A DNA stretch of 64,000 bases from contig CAYOFF010000001.1 of NCBI GenBank assembly GCA_964403415.1, forward strand, positions 558,001 to 622,000, written 5' to 3'. Each line of letters starts with the position of its first letter. Within the stretch, counting starts at the first letter, position 1. The position numbers and the translations under genes are program-made. The DNA comes from CAYOFF01 sp964403415. GTDB taxonomy: Bacteria; Patescibacteriota; Gracilibacteria; Absconditabacterales; Absconditicoccaceae. Below are positions 22,463 through 33,768 of this stretch, in pieces. The notes under the pieces are model-generated. The model was not told the origin of the DNA, searched no databases, and saw only the letters and a list, made by a program, of their open reading frames with translations.

Positions 22463-22855
22463 TTACTGCGTCAACTGGCATGTTGAAAGTGTAGCAAGCT
22501 GTTCAAGCGGTTGATTACCAGGATATTGCTTTCCCTGACCATCTACCCATGTAGGATATCCTTGAATCCCAGCATTTGTACAGAGATCTTTCTGCACATC
22601 ACAATCAATGTAGTCTACCTTTGCAAACGCATCGCCAAACTTGCTTTTTTGGTCCTTGCAGTGAGAACATCGTGCTGTTCCAAACATTTTCCATCATTTC
22701 CCCTTGAGGCACTCAGCAAACGTTCCAAGATCTGATGCTGACGCTGTTGTGTTGGTTCATCATGCAGTATCAGAATTTGTTCCTGATGATGTAGTACATC
22801 CTGCCAATGTCACGCTACCTACAAGTATCATAGCTCACAAAAGAAGTTGCTTCAT
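22463..22855 (-). CDS. thioredoxin-like lipoprotein
   Basis: This 130-residue secreted protein has a signal peptide and lipobox (VTLAGCTTSSG, Cys about 20), a Ser/Thr/Gly linker, and then a compact thioredoxin-like domain. That domain contains MFGTARCSHCKDQKSKFG (redox CSHC), VDYIDCD and the cis-Pro region GIQGYPTWV. This arrangement resembles the small disulfide-handling domain fused to or partnered with VKOR proteins. It is the first gene in a run with DCC and lytic-transglycosylase-like genes and diverges from smpB. Stop TAA is at 22463-22465. Confidence 0.85.
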
Positions 22856-22959
22856 GTGATAATATACACAAAAACTAAAAGTTCCCTAAAAAGATATTTT
22901 TTTGTGCATGCACTTCAATATAGAGTAGGTATATTTGGTTATTTGTTCCTTGACTCTCC

Positions 22960-23418
22960 ATGAGAATACTCGCAAAACATAAGAAAGCTCACTTCGATTA
23001 TGAAATTATCGATACACTGGATGTCGGGCTGGTTTTGCGTTGACATGAAGTCAAAGGCTGCAAAGTAGGACATCCCAATATTAGCGATGCTATAGTCAAG
23101 ATACTAGGTGGTCATGCCTATATCACCAATATGGATATTCCTCTCTATGCTAAGACGGCTCCTACGCTTGCTGTATGATACGACCCCAAGTGAAACAGGA
23201 AGATCCTTATGACCAAAAATCAACTCACCAAGCGGGCAGAAAGAACCCAAAAGACCTGATTGCGTATCATCCCGCTGGAGCTCTACGAAACGACAACGAG
23301 ACGCGTTAAGCTCAAACTTGGTCTTGGAAAACTTAAGAAGAAAATTGAAAAAAGATCTGTCATCAAAGATAGGGAAGTGACGAGAGAGATTGACAGAACA
23401 ATGAAGAAATATAGGTAG
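22960..23418 (+). CDS. smpB: SsrA-binding protein SmpB
   Basis: SmpB delivers tmRNA to stalled ribosomes in trans-translation. The sequence carries KKAHFDYEIIDTLDVGLVLRGHEVK, the ITNMDIPLY region, and the LTKRAERTQKTGLRIIPLELYETTT block followed by VKLKLGLGKLKKKIEKR. These match SmpB in order. It is 152 residues with a basic C-terminal tail (VTREIDRTMKKYR). The stop TAG at 23416-23418 is 2 bp from the convergent TrmB-like gene. No ssrA gene is visible in the window. Confidence 0.95.
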
Positions 23419-23420
23419 AT

Positions 23421-24158
23421 CTATTTTTTGGGCGTATACAACATCCATAGCAGATCAAAAATATTTTCTAGACTTTTGTGTAAATTTTTACTCTCAATGA
23501 GTAACCCCGACATTTCATCAGGAGAAAGTGTTGCAACCAAGAGTTTTGTATGGTCAAATAAAATCATCTCGCAGTCTAAGTCAAAGGTCTTGGTGGTAAT
23601 AATGCGTGTTTCTGTCTTTGGGACATTATCGCTGTCAGCAAAATATCTATTTGCATCGGTGTCTGATACGATCGCTTGACAGGAGATTCATGCGTCTACT
23701 CTCTTGGGTAAGTATATGTTGTATAAGTACTTTTCGATCTCGGGATCTATATGATCTGCTCATAAAAAAGCTTTGAGAGTCGTCTTTGAGTGTGTGACTT
23801 CATCATACAGAGCTTTTATTCATTCGCGACCCTGATAGAGTTTTACCTTAAACGTACCTTGAGTCTGTGAGTTGAGTGCTTGTAGTTGGGGTAAAATGGT
23901 GTCAAAACTTCTTAGCTTTTGCTGAATTTTCTCCTTGATGAAGCTTGGGTCTACCATTGTGTAGTATCCTGTATTTCCTTTGGTGATGCAGCTACAGTAG
24001 CCTATCTGTACTAGCTCTTGGAGCGTATTATATGCTGAAACTCTATGGAATCATGTTTTGGTTGCCAAAAATGTAACTGTGCGACTTCCATACTGTAATC
24101 ATATCTGATACAAAATAGACTGGTTTTCTGTAAGTCAAAAAGATGATAAATCTATCAT
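23421..24158 (-). CDS. TrmB-like winged-helix transcriptional regulator
   Basis: This 245-residue protein has an N-terminal winged helix (FGLTENQSILYQIGLQYGSRTVTFLATKTGFHRVSAYNTLQELVQIGY). It fits the TrmB pattern of an LTxxExxVYxxLL start, a recognition helix and a wing, and is followed by a helical linker and a C-terminal effector-like domain (about residues 85-245). TrmB proteins often sense sugars or metabolites; the ligand is unknown here. It is transcribed away from the small gene at 24265, and the shared AT-rich intergenic region is a likely regulatory target. Confidence 0.75.
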
Positions 24159-24264
24159 TGCGAGAAGAATATAATAAAATATATTATAATATTTATAATA
24201 TATTTTCTCTTGAAGTCAATACCTTGGATATGTAGTATGATAACCGTATTTAGTTTGTCATCTG
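24159..24264. promoter_or_regulatory. AT-rich divergent promoter region
   Basis: Between the TrmB-like gene and the small gene at 24265 lies an extreme AT tract (24167-24205) made of TATTATAATAT-type near-palindromes. It could hold promoters for both genes and an operator for the regulator. No precise box can be assigned. Confidence 0.45.
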
Positions 24265-24588
24265 ATGATAATGGCATATAGTTTGGAACAGGATGGCGTG
24301 TCTGTACGTCTCGAAGATGATGGGGGATTTTCTGGTGGACATGGATCAAATCGGCAAGGATGGGCGATAGCAGCGACATTAAATTGAAAAACTCAGACGA
24401 CGAAGATAGGTCGACACTATTACTTGTCTGGTAATTACCGCAATCCTGAAAGGAAACCGTATAATGATGTGAGTCTAGAGTCACTAACGGTTGCCAAAAG
24501 TACGGCACAGACTCTTGTTGAGGTACTTTGTAAAACTCAATCTAAGGGCAATCCAACGAGAACATTTACGTTCGTTTTTGATGAGTAG
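24265..24588 (+). CDS. small hypothetical protein
   Basis: This 107-residue soluble protein has one TGA-encoded Gly (about codon 42) and ends with TAG. A second ATG lies two codons in (24271). The central part (HYYLSGNYRNPERKPYNDVSLESLTVAKSTAQTLVEVL) looks like a small alpha/beta domain; I do not recognise it. It is divergent from the TrmB-like regulator and may be its target. Confidence 0.6.
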
Positions 24589-24611
24589 AGAATTTTTCTG
24601 ATGGATCTTAC

Positions 24612-25526
24612 TTAGTCCCTAATCAGACTTGCATTTCTGCCTTCGAGATTTTCGTTGACGTAGATGACTTTGGCATTTGTTTGTCAGACTTTTTCGAGGG
24701 TTTCGATACGTGAGGAGTTGAGTAAGAAGTCCAAAATTTCCTTTGCACTGAGTGTGCCATCGACGCCTTTGATCTGTTCGATGGAGTCTTTGAATCCTTT
24801 GGCAATTGCTTCTCTCTGAGCAGCCATACCTTCACCGACGAGTCTTTTGACTTCTTTGTCTCATTCTGCCATAAGTATTTCTGCCTGTTTGCGTCCTTCG
24901 GCTTCGGTAATGGCTGCCGTTTTCATTTTTTGGCTTGCTACGACCTGATTCATAGCTTGAACGACGTTCCCATCGAGAATAATATCAATTACCTGTACGC
25001 TGTCTAATTCCATACCAAACTCAGCGAGTTTTTCAGCAAGAGAACTGGTTATTTCGTCACCTATCTCGTTACGTTTCCCAAAGATTTCTTCGTGCTCAAA
25101 TTCAAAAACTTTTGCTCTCAGTTGTTCTTCGATGAGGGACTGTATAGTCTGTACGACATTTTGGTTTTTGAAAAGCGAATCAATGATAGACTGATCGTCT
25201 TCTTTGACGCTGTAGACGACGTTGATATTTACCGAAGTATTTACGTTGTCACGGGTAAATCCATCTACTTTGATATTGAGATTGAGGAGAGCTAAGGTCT
25301 GATATCTGACTCTTTCGAGGATAGGGATGATGACATTAAATCACTCCCTAATTACTCTAGTTGTTTTCCCCAGAAACAGTACCACGCCAGCTCTTTTTGG
25401 TGTCAAAATACGTACCCCAAAAACGAGTATGAAAAAGATAATGATAGCGGTGGTGTACATTCGTGGAGCTATGTTTGCTGCTGACATATGAGATCGAAGA
25501 AAAACTAAAAAAGATGATGTCAGCAT
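24612..25526 (-). CDS. SPFH/Band 7 domain protein (stomatin/prohibitin-like)
   Basis: This 304-residue membrane-associated scaffold has an N-terminal transmembrane helix (about residues 24-40). The SPFH domain follows with KRAGVVLFLGKTTRVIREG, YQTLALLNLNIKVDGFTRDNV, SVNINVVYSV, and an RNEIGDEITSSLAEKLAEFGMELDSVQVIDI region. A coiled coil runs through QKMKTAAITEAEGRKQAEILMAEGDKEVKR, typical of stomatin-like proteins. ATG at 25526 or an internal ATG at 25487 could start it. Stop TAA is at 24612-24614. No NfeD partner is adjacent. Confidence 0.9.
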
Positions 25527-25669
25527 ATGCTAATGTGTTGTTTTTTCAAGGTAGATGGCGTGAAAAGAGACGAATATATTCATCTGATTGTGAGTTCTGG
25601 CTTGATACGGGTAGAAATATCTGTACATAGGCGGTGTATGATTTTTTGTATTGTTTTTTGATCATCATG

Positions 25670-27889
25670 ACACTTTCTGAGTATGAAGTGAGACAAGCTA
25701 AGGTAACTGCGTTGAAGAACGCGGGAGTCGTCCCATATGCGAATAGATTTGAGAGAACGCATACTATTGCGGAGCTTAGAACACTTGCTGCGAACTACAA
25801 TATGCCCGATACGGAGCTCCTTATGGAAGAGGGTGCTGAGAATACGTACAGTGTAGCAGGTAGGATAGTGATGTTTCGTAGCCATGGTAAGCTAAGTTTT
25901 GCAACGATTAGAGATGGATCCTGAGATATACAGATCGCTTTTGTAAAAGATCTTTGCTGGCTGCATACAGGACATGAAGTGGTATGAGGAATTACTGTCG
26001 AAGGACAAGACGTATCGGCTTATAAGTTTGCGGAGAAATATCTAGATGTTGCTGATTTTGTAGGCGTCAGATGAGAGTTGTTTATGACAAAACATGGTGA
26101 ACTTACGCTATTTGTGCATGAGTACCAACTTTTGAGTAAGGCCCTTAGACCGCTTGGTGATAAACGGCATGGTGTAAACGATATCGAGACATTGTATCGT
26201 CAAAGATATCTAGATCTCACTATGAATGAAGCGACGTATGAAAGGTTTCTCTTGAGATCCAGATTTATTCAATTTTTGAGACAGTTTTACTGGGAGCATG
26301 GGTTTATTGAGATAGAAACTCCGGTACTTGGTAGCTCTGCGAGCGGTGCTGCTGCAAAGCCATTTATGACGCATCACAATGATTTTGATGAAGATTTCTA
26401 CCTAAGAATAGCGACGGAAATCTGACTCAAAAAGGCTACGGTGGGCAGATTTGAACGTGTTTTTGAGATTGGCAAGCAGTTTAGAAATGAATGATCTGAT
26501 CCGTCACACTTGCAGGAGTTTACGTCCGTCGAACATTATGCCGTCTATTGGAACTTTGAGGACAATATGAAGTTTACGCAAGATATGTTCGCATACCTAT
26601 TCACGCACTTGTGAATCTCTCCACAAATTACCGTCAAAGACAAAGAAGGTGTGGCAAAAACAGTCGATTTTTCTGGAGAACGACAAAAAATAGATTATAT
26701 CGAGGGCGTGAAACGCGAGTGTGGTATTGATGTTACGACATATGCCAACGATACCGACGACGCGAATCGTTTGAGAAATGATATTAGGGAGAAGGGAGTA
26801 GAGTTTGCTGGTATGAACGAGATGTGAACGACAACACTTATTGATTATTTGTACAAAAAAGTATTGAGACCCAAAATTTTGGGACCAGCGTTTGTGTATA
26901 ACTATCCCAAGACTATGCAGCCATTGGCGAGACAGAGCGACAAAAACCCTGCTATAGTAGAGCAGTTCCAGCTCGTGGTCAATGGATGGGAGATTATCAA
27001 AGCGTATTCTGAGTTAGTTGATCCTGCAGTACAGATGGCAAATTTTGAAGAGCAGGCAGACGCTCAAGAGAGAGGAGATGAAGAGGCGACAGTCTCTGAT
27101 GATGATTTTGTTTTGGCGATGGAACATGGTATGCCACCACAGTCTGGATGGGGTCTTGGTATAGATAGAATCATTACGTTACTTACACAGCAGGATAATC
27201 TGAGAGATGTTATTTTATTTCCTTTGGTTAAGCCTGAGCGTAATGCAAGAACGTGAGATGCAAAGCAAGATGCATCATCTTTTGTGGGCGAGGACGTGCT
27301 TGCAGAGCCATTGATTGATCTTGTTGCGTATGGTTCGTTACCGTCACGTGAAGCAGTACAGTGAGCTGTCGATAAATATTTGACGGATACGAAAAAACAT
27401 TGTCAGCAGGTAGGACGGGTGATGCAGTGGTTTGCTAAGCAGCTCGGACAGCCTGAGGATTTGCGATGGATGGCAGGTGTCTTACACGATATAGATCGAG
27501 ATATGACATGAAAGGATATGCATGCACATACGGGTGAGTCTTTGGATCGTATAGGGGCTGAGATCGGACTACCAGGCCTTCTTATAGAGGATATTAGATC
27601 ACATTATCCTGAAAAACATGGATTGCCTGTTGATGGATTGATGAGAAAATATCTTATCTCAGTCGATGAACTGTCAGGGTTTTTGTACGCATATTCTCGT
27701 ATGAGACCCAATAAGTTTGAAGGAATGGATGTTGCTGGGGTCAAAAAAAGACTTAAGGATAAATCTTTTGCCGCATGAGTACATAGGGAACATGTTTTGT
27801 ATTGCGAAACCTACCTCGGTGTGTCGTTTGATGTTTTTGTACCTCAGGTGATTGAAGCGATGCAACAGATGCCGCAAGACCTCTACTAA
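25670..27889 (+). CDS. lysS: lysyl-tRNA synthetase (class II) fused to an HD domain
   Basis: This single 739-residue frame encodes a LysRS, and from about residue 570 an HD-superfamily phosphohydrolase. LysRS features are the OB-fold tRNA-binding domain, RQRYLDL, motif 2 (FERVFEIGKQFRNEGSDPSHLQEFTSVEHY) and motif 3 (GWGLGIDRIITLL); the synthetase ends near FPLVKPER (about 520). A 50-residue linker follows, then His 577, GVLHDIDRDM (His-Asp 606-607) and SHYPEKHGLP, the metal-ligand pattern of HD hydrolases. The joining region is open with TGA read as Gly (27254, 27361). ATG 25670 was chosen; an in-frame ATG exists at 25634. Stop TAA is at 27887-27889. Confidence 0.93.
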
Positions 27890-27898
27890 CGAATTAGG

Positions 27899-28912
27899 TT
27901 AGTTAGTAGTTGCGGCTCCTGTTGTACCCGTATATTGATTATCTACTTCCTGGTAGATGAGCTGTGATATGGCAGCAATTGTTTGTTTGAGAATATTTCG
28001 ATCGTATCATCTTGTCATTACACACAAAATGTAAGGATGTTTTGGGTAGTAGATGATACCGCAGTCGTGAAGTTGCTTTTCGATTGTTCCATTTGGCATT
28101 TTTTTTCATCTTTCACCAAACTTGTGAGCAATCTTGATATGTTTGGGTACTCATGCAACCAATCATTCTGTGAACGTTGTTTTTGAAAGGAGACGAAGAG
28201 CGTATTCTGAGAAATCTTTGTTGATGTATGATGCATTGAAGAGAATTCTAAAGAGTGCGGCATAGTCGGTGATTTTAATTTGTAAGTCTCCGTCTCTGGT
28301 TATCTGCTCTGGGAAGGGAAATCCGTTGTCTAAAAAAACGTTGTGATATGCTTGTGGTGGAACATGTTGTTCTAGCAATGCAGACGCTTGGTTGTCGGAG
28401 TACATAATCATGTATTCTATGAGTTCTTTGACGGTATATTCTTTTCATACTTCAATTTGTTTTTCGGGTAGAATATCTTGTTTGTAGTGTGTTTCTTCTA
28501 TTTTGGTAGTAAAAGGGAGTTTGATATTGAAGATACCTGGTTCGTTTTGTAACCCTTTGAGATACGCCATGAGAAGCGGTAGCTTCATGAGACTTGCTGG
28601 CGAAAAGACCTCTTTTTCGTTTATACCAAACCGATTTCAGTTGTTGAGGTTTCTAAAGTAGACTGAGATGTGAGTGGTCTGATCTGCAAGTATTTTTTGG
28701 GCGATGTATCATGAAAGTACAGGCTCTAAGTTGATATCTTTACTATTCATGATTGCATCTCAGACAGCGTACTCGAGAACAGGATTTGTATACGTAAAAT
28801 GTCTTTCATTTGTGGTATTATCGTTGTTTTGTAATCTAAATCCTACTGCTATTCATAGTCCAAAAGCTATTGTGGCGACGAAGGCAATTCGTACTCGTTT
28901 GTTTGAGCGCAT
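27899..28912 (-). CDS. class A beta-lactamase-like serine hydrolase
   Basis: This 337-residue exported protein has an N-terminal membrane or signal helix (about residues 7-24). The class A penicillin-recognising fold is marked by S-x-x-K in VFSPASLMKLPLLMAYL, S-D-N in YMIMYSDNQASALL and a KFG triad variant in HKFGERGKK. It ends with a DCGIIYYPKHPYILCVMTRGYD strand region. This set is shared by class A beta-lactamases and by related peptidoglycan-processing hydrolases. Given the context, a wall-related role is as likely as drug resistance. TGA-Gly occurs in several places. Stop TAA is at 27899-27901, just after lysS ends. Confidence 0.85.
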
Positions 28913-28992
28913 GTGTGCTGCATGGTGGACGTTAGCAGTAGGCATACTAATCTATGATTGAGGGTAAAACCTATATCATATAGACAGCTCTT

Positions 28993-30873
28993 TTAGAGTG
29001 CTCTTTGTGTGTACTCTGTATTGCACTCTGTGAGGAATGTTTCTATAGAGACGGTGCGTTGTTCTTTGGTTTTGTAGATTCTTACGCTGACCGTATTATC
29101 TGCAACTTCTTTTTCTCAGACGATGAGAATGTATGGTATTTTGTCGATTTCTGCGTTGCGTATCTTTTTGCTAAAGCTATCAGATGAGTCATCAATGTGT
29201 ACTCTCAGGTTGTATTGTTGTGCTTGTTGTTTGATGTTCTGTGCATAGTCTACAAACTTGTCTGCTACAGGGATAATCATGACTTGTACGGGAGCTAGCC
29301 ATAGTGGGAACGATCCTCCAAAATGTTCAATCAAAAATCCTATAAATCTTTCGTGTGTACCTAAAGGTGCTCTATGGATACAGACAGGCTGTTCTCTTTC
29401 TCACTTTTCGTTGGTGAAGAAAAGATTAAATTTTCAGGGCATGAAGAGATCTATTTGATTTGTAGATGCAGTGAAGGTTTTACCTGAAACTGTTCTAATT
29501 TGGAAATCTATTTTTGGTCCGTAAAAGGCTGCTCAATCATTTTCAATGACATACTTTACTCAACTTTTATCCATAGCTTCTTTCATTAATTTTTCTGCTT
29601 CTTGTCGCATAGCCTCATCTCCGTGATATTTATCATTTTCAGGATTTCTTAAAGCAAGTTCCATGAAGTAATCATCACTTCAAATACCTAATTTTTCATA
29701 ATAAAACTGGTGTAACTGGATGACTTTGATGAATTCTTCGACAGCTTGATCTTTTCTACAGTAGATATGTGCATCGTTCATACACATGCCTCTTACTCTC
29801 ATTAATCCATGAAGTGATCCGCTATCTTCGTATCTATGACATCGTCCATATTCTCAGAGTCTTAGCGGAAGATCTTTGTAACTTGGGCGTAGGGTATCAA
29901 ATATTTTGTGATGAAACGGGCAGTTCATGGGTTTAATATAGTAGTTTTCTCCTTCAATTTCTATTGCAGAGTACATGCTTTGCTTATAGTGAGGCAAATG
30001 CTCTGATGTATAAAAAAGATTCTCTTTAGTTATAAGAGGAGTAGTGACTCTTTGGTATCATCGTTTTGCTTCGGTTTCTTTTGCTCGTCTTTCAAGCTCT
30101 TCTTTGATAATATTCCCTTTTGGAAGCCAGAGTGGCAATCAAGGTCATATATCATCGCTAAAAGTGAAAAGCTGCATCTGTTTACCTATTACTCTGTGAT
30201 CTCTCTTTTTAGCTTCTTCCATCATTTCTTGATGGCTTTTGAGGTCGTCTTTGGTAGCAAATGCTAAGAGATATATCCTTGTCATCATCACGTTTTTCTC
30301 ATCACCTCTTCGGTATGCTCCAGCAAATTTTTCGATGCAGAACGACTTGGAAGCTACCTGTGATGTGTTTTCTATGTGAGGTCATGCACACATATCCAAA
30401 AATGTGACATACTGGTCTTGGAGATGAGGGTAGTGCTGATGTACATATGCGGTTACTTGGTCGTAGAGAGCGATGTATGAGGGAAGAGATTCTTTGAGCT
30501 GAGCCTCTTTTGCTTTGAGAGGGATTGTATTTGCATAAAACGTGACTTGTTCTCCTGCAGCTAGAAACTCTGCTCTGAGCTCTGGCTTATACTGTTGCTT
30601 GGTGAGAGAGAGGAGCTCAGCACTTATCTCTTCCGATGTTTCGAGCAGCACAAATGCCTGTTTTTCTTTGAGAATCTTTTCCATAGTGCTTTCTATGGTA
30701 GCTTTATCATCGTCTCCTACTTCATGTCCTGGAGTAAAGATCATATCGTAATAGCTTCACGTATCGATAGATGGTCCAATGCCGAGCTGTACATGAGGAT
30801 CTTTTGCTCTTTGGATAGCTTGGGCAAGTATATGTGCCAACGAATGGCGTTGCGTACTAAGTTCTATAGACAT
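28993..30873 (-). CDS. thrS: threonyl-tRNA synthetase without TGS domain
   Basis: ThrRS charges tRNA-Thr. The protein (626 residues) begins MSIELSTQRHSLAHILAQAI, which is the HxxxH part of the second additional (editing) domain, so the usual N-terminal TGS domain is missing. It carries YVTFLDMCAGPH, the catalytic core with YYIKPMNCPFHHKIF, LRLGEYGRCHRYEDSGSLHGLMRVRGMCMNDAHIYC, and the C-terminal anticodon-binding domain with FPLWLAPVQVMIIPVADKF. Cys and His zinc ligands are visible in MNCPFHH. Stop TAA is at 28993-28995. Confidence 0.95.
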
Positions 30874-30921
30874 AACAGTAAAAAAAACAAAATAAATATA
30901 GGGTAAGGTGCTTAGGATGAT

Positions 30922-32160
30922 TTATTGGGTACGTGCCTGCATCGCATCAAATATCTTGCGTAGAGAGACGATGTATGCTCCATATCTTAGTTGGACATTA
31001 TGTGCATTTGCTGCAACAATAACGTCTTTGGTGGCTTGTTGCATGATGGCAAGGAGCTTGGTTTGAACCTCTTCGAGTGGTCGGTAGTAGTTGGTATTAT
31101 TTTGTACTTGCTCGAAGTAGCTTACGGTGACTCATCCTGCATTTGCCAAAACATCAGGGATGACGGTAATGTCTTTGGCATAGAGGATACTATCTGCTTC
31201 AGGGGTCACGGGTCAGTTTGCGAGCTCGAGAATCAGTGATGCTTGTATCTTTGCTGCATTTTCAGCTGTTATTTGACTTTCTAGGGCAGCAGGTACAAGA
31301 ATATCGCAGGTAGTTGTGAGAAGCGTGGCATTGTCGGTTATCTTTCCTGCAGGATAGTCTTTGAGTGATTTGCCGCTATTTTTTCGATTAGTGATATGAG
31401 TAATATCTATTCATGAGGTGTCAATGACTGCGGCAGAGGAGTCGGAGAGCCCAATAACACTTGCTCATGCTTCGTGGGCCAGGCTTGCAAAGGTGAGTCA
31501 CGCATTTCCAGCTCATTGGATAATAATTTTTTTGTCCTGTAGTGTTTGCTGGGTAGAGGAGAGATAGGTTTGGAGGACATAAAGTCCGCCAAGTGCAGTT
31601 GCTATGTCTCTTCATTTTGATCAGCCGATAGCTAATGGCTTGCCGGTGATGACTCATGGTGTACGTTTTCAAGTTGTACGCATATACTCATCTAGCATCC
31701 ACGCCATTATTTGTCCGTCGGTATTGACGTCGGGTGCTGGCACATCGGTATCTGCGCCTATGTAGGGTGCTATTTTGCGCATATATCCACGAGAAAGGCG
31801 TTCGAGCTCGTTTTTGCTTAGTTCTTTGGGGTTTACGATCACGCCGCCTTTTCCTCCGCCCAACGGGATGCCAACAACTGAACATTTGAGCGACATTCGG
31901 GCACTGAGTGACATTACTTCTTCTTTGGAGACGTTTTCGTGGAATCTGATGCCGCCTTTATATGGTCATCTTGCGTTATTGTGTTGCGACCTGTACCCAA
32001 TAAAGGTTTTTGTGGTACCATTGTCCATGAGGACAGGAATACTGACTTCAATGACCTGATCTGGCCAGAGGACACGTTCGAGAAGATCTGTAGTGTATGT
32101 GGCCTTGATATGTGTGTAGACTTGTTTGATTTGTTGCTGAACTCACGTGTAGAGTGACAT
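30922..32160 (-). CDS. Glu/Leu/Phe/Val dehydrogenase family enzyme
   Basis: This is a 412-residue NAD(P)-dependent amino-acid dehydrogenase, most like glutamate dehydrogenase. It has NARGPYKGGIRFHENVSKEEV, the lysine-containing PLGGGKGGVIVNPKELS, APDVNTDGQIMAWMLDEY, TGKPLAIGGSKGRDIATALGG and the Rossmann motif IIQGAGNAGL. Several of the glycines in these motifs are TGA. Substrate specificity (Glu versus Leu or other) cannot be fixed by eye. Stop TAA is at 30922-30924; start ATG is at 32160. Confidence 0.9.
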
Positions 32161-32273
32161 GTTTGTAACGGGTTATGGATGCTCTAAAATATAATGACAT
32201 ATTTTCTGTAGTGTTTTTTGAGTGAATAGCTACGGAAAATGCAGAAGATCGAGGGTAAAAACAATACAAATAA

Positions 32274-32302
32274 TTGACAAATATCGTAGGTTTTTGTATA
32301 AT
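32274..32302 (+). promoter_or_regulatory. consensus sigma-70-type promoter
   Basis: TTGACA (32274-32279), a 17-bp spacer and TATAAT (32297-32302) form a perfect consensus upstream of the surface protein gene at 32344. AAGGAG occurs at 32310-32315, but it is too far (28 bases) from the ATG to be its ribosome site. Confidence 0.85.
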
Positions 32303-32343
32303 TTTCTATAAGGAGCACTGTTTATTCTCTAATTGGCCTATTC

Positions 32344-33651
32344 ATGCGTATGCACGTAGGAGTAAAGATATGATTGATCCCGATTATTGCGGGTTGTCTT
32401 GTCATGTTCTTGGTGATGTCTGATGGATATGCTGAAGCAAGCGTGGAGTCTGCTGCTATTGATACGCAGGTAGAGAAAGAAGCGACTAAAGTAGAAAAGA
32501 CAACGACTAAAGTAGAAAAGACAACGACAAAAACAATAGTTCACAATGGACTTGCAGAACTCAAAAGAGCCCTAAAGATCAATGTTATGGTCAAAAGTGT
32601 TCAAAAAATGCGAGATGACGCACAGGGGGATGAAGATAAGACGACAAAATTGAAGACGAGATTGGAAAAGCTTTTTCAGCAAATAGATACAATATTAGCG
32701 AGACCTAAACTCAAAGAGGCTGATCGTATTATGCGAGAGGGTGTTAGAGATGCTCTTACAACGTATACGGCTACGTTTGAAACAGCTTCTGTGGACTGAT
32801 CTGAAGAGAATTGAAATGACGAGATTACATCACCTTCTGATAATACGAGTTCGTCTGATGATGCAGGTTGATCTAATGATACGTCTCCTTCTACTACTAC
32901 GGATACGTTGGAGACAACACTGTCTGTCAAAGTGTTCTTACAGGGACCATACGATGCAGGCGCCTGAATTATGAAAGATACCCTACGCACACTATGATAT
33001 GTGCCTACCAAAGAACCATACTCTAATCTAGGATTCAAAATGGTTTGAGGTGGAGGCGCAGCTATGACGACACCAGTGCAGCTTGATGTGATATGACCTT
33101 CTGCGATTGTGGATTGGGTTCTTGTGGAGTTGAGAGACAGTTTTGATAAGATGAATATTATTCAAAGCATTCCATGATTAGTATTGAGAAATGGAATGGT
33201 GATGTGATCAGATGGGACACCGTTGAAGGTGAAAGGTATCTCTGCTGGTGAATATTATGTGATGATTCGCCATAGAAACCATCTTCCTGTGATGACTGAT
33301 AGAGCGATTTCATTCGTTTCCAATGAGTCTGTAACGTTGGACTTTACCAATGGCTCCACACCTATGTATCGAGCTAATGGTCAGAAAATTATAAATGGCG
33401 TGTATGTTATGTGGGCGTGAGACGTAAATAGTGATGATAAGATAGTCTATAGTGGTCCACAGAGTGATGCAGATGCCATTTTGAATTTTGTGGGCGCATC
33501 TACGCCTAATGCACAGGTAGCCGGATATTATCGTGAAGATGTAAATATGGATGGAAATTGTAAGTATAATGGCTCAAGTAACGATAGAAATGGTATTCTG
33601 GGGAATGTATGACTATCGACTCCTACAAACGTTATAAATGTACAGTTCTAA
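32344..33651 (+). CDS. secreted surface protein with dockerin-like C-terminal repeats
   Basis: This 435-residue exported protein has a hydrophobic N-terminal segment (about residues 9-26, with a TGA-Gly) and an exact tandem repeat of VEKTTTK. A helical domain runs from about 65 to 150, then a Ser/Asp-rich linker. A domain from about residue 195 contains VFLQGPYDAGAG, GPSAIVDWVLVELRD, EYYVMIRHRNHLPVMT and VYVMWAGDVNSDDKI. This last block closely resembles a module common in Bacteroidota surface proteins. Two Ca-binding-type motifs (DVNSDDKIVY and DVNMDGNCKY) resemble dockerin or EF-hand loops. It ends with TAA and is driven by a strong promoter. Confidence 0.8.
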
Positions 33652-33679
33652 ATATATACATACCTAGAAAATAAGGTGC

Positions 33680-33707
33680 TTGCATTGAATGTGCAAAGCG
33701 CTATAAT
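33680..33707 (+). promoter_or_regulatory. sigma-70-type promoter for 33769 gene
   Basis: TTGCAT (33680-33685), a 16-bp spacer and TATAAT (33702-33707) stand 62 bases before the ATG at 33769. They match the consensus at five of six -35 positions and six of six -10 positions. Confidence 0.65.
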
Positions 33708-33768
33708 TGGGAGGCTCCAATGTGAGTAGCTACATATAGATAGCTTTTATTCTTATTTTTGTTTGCTT

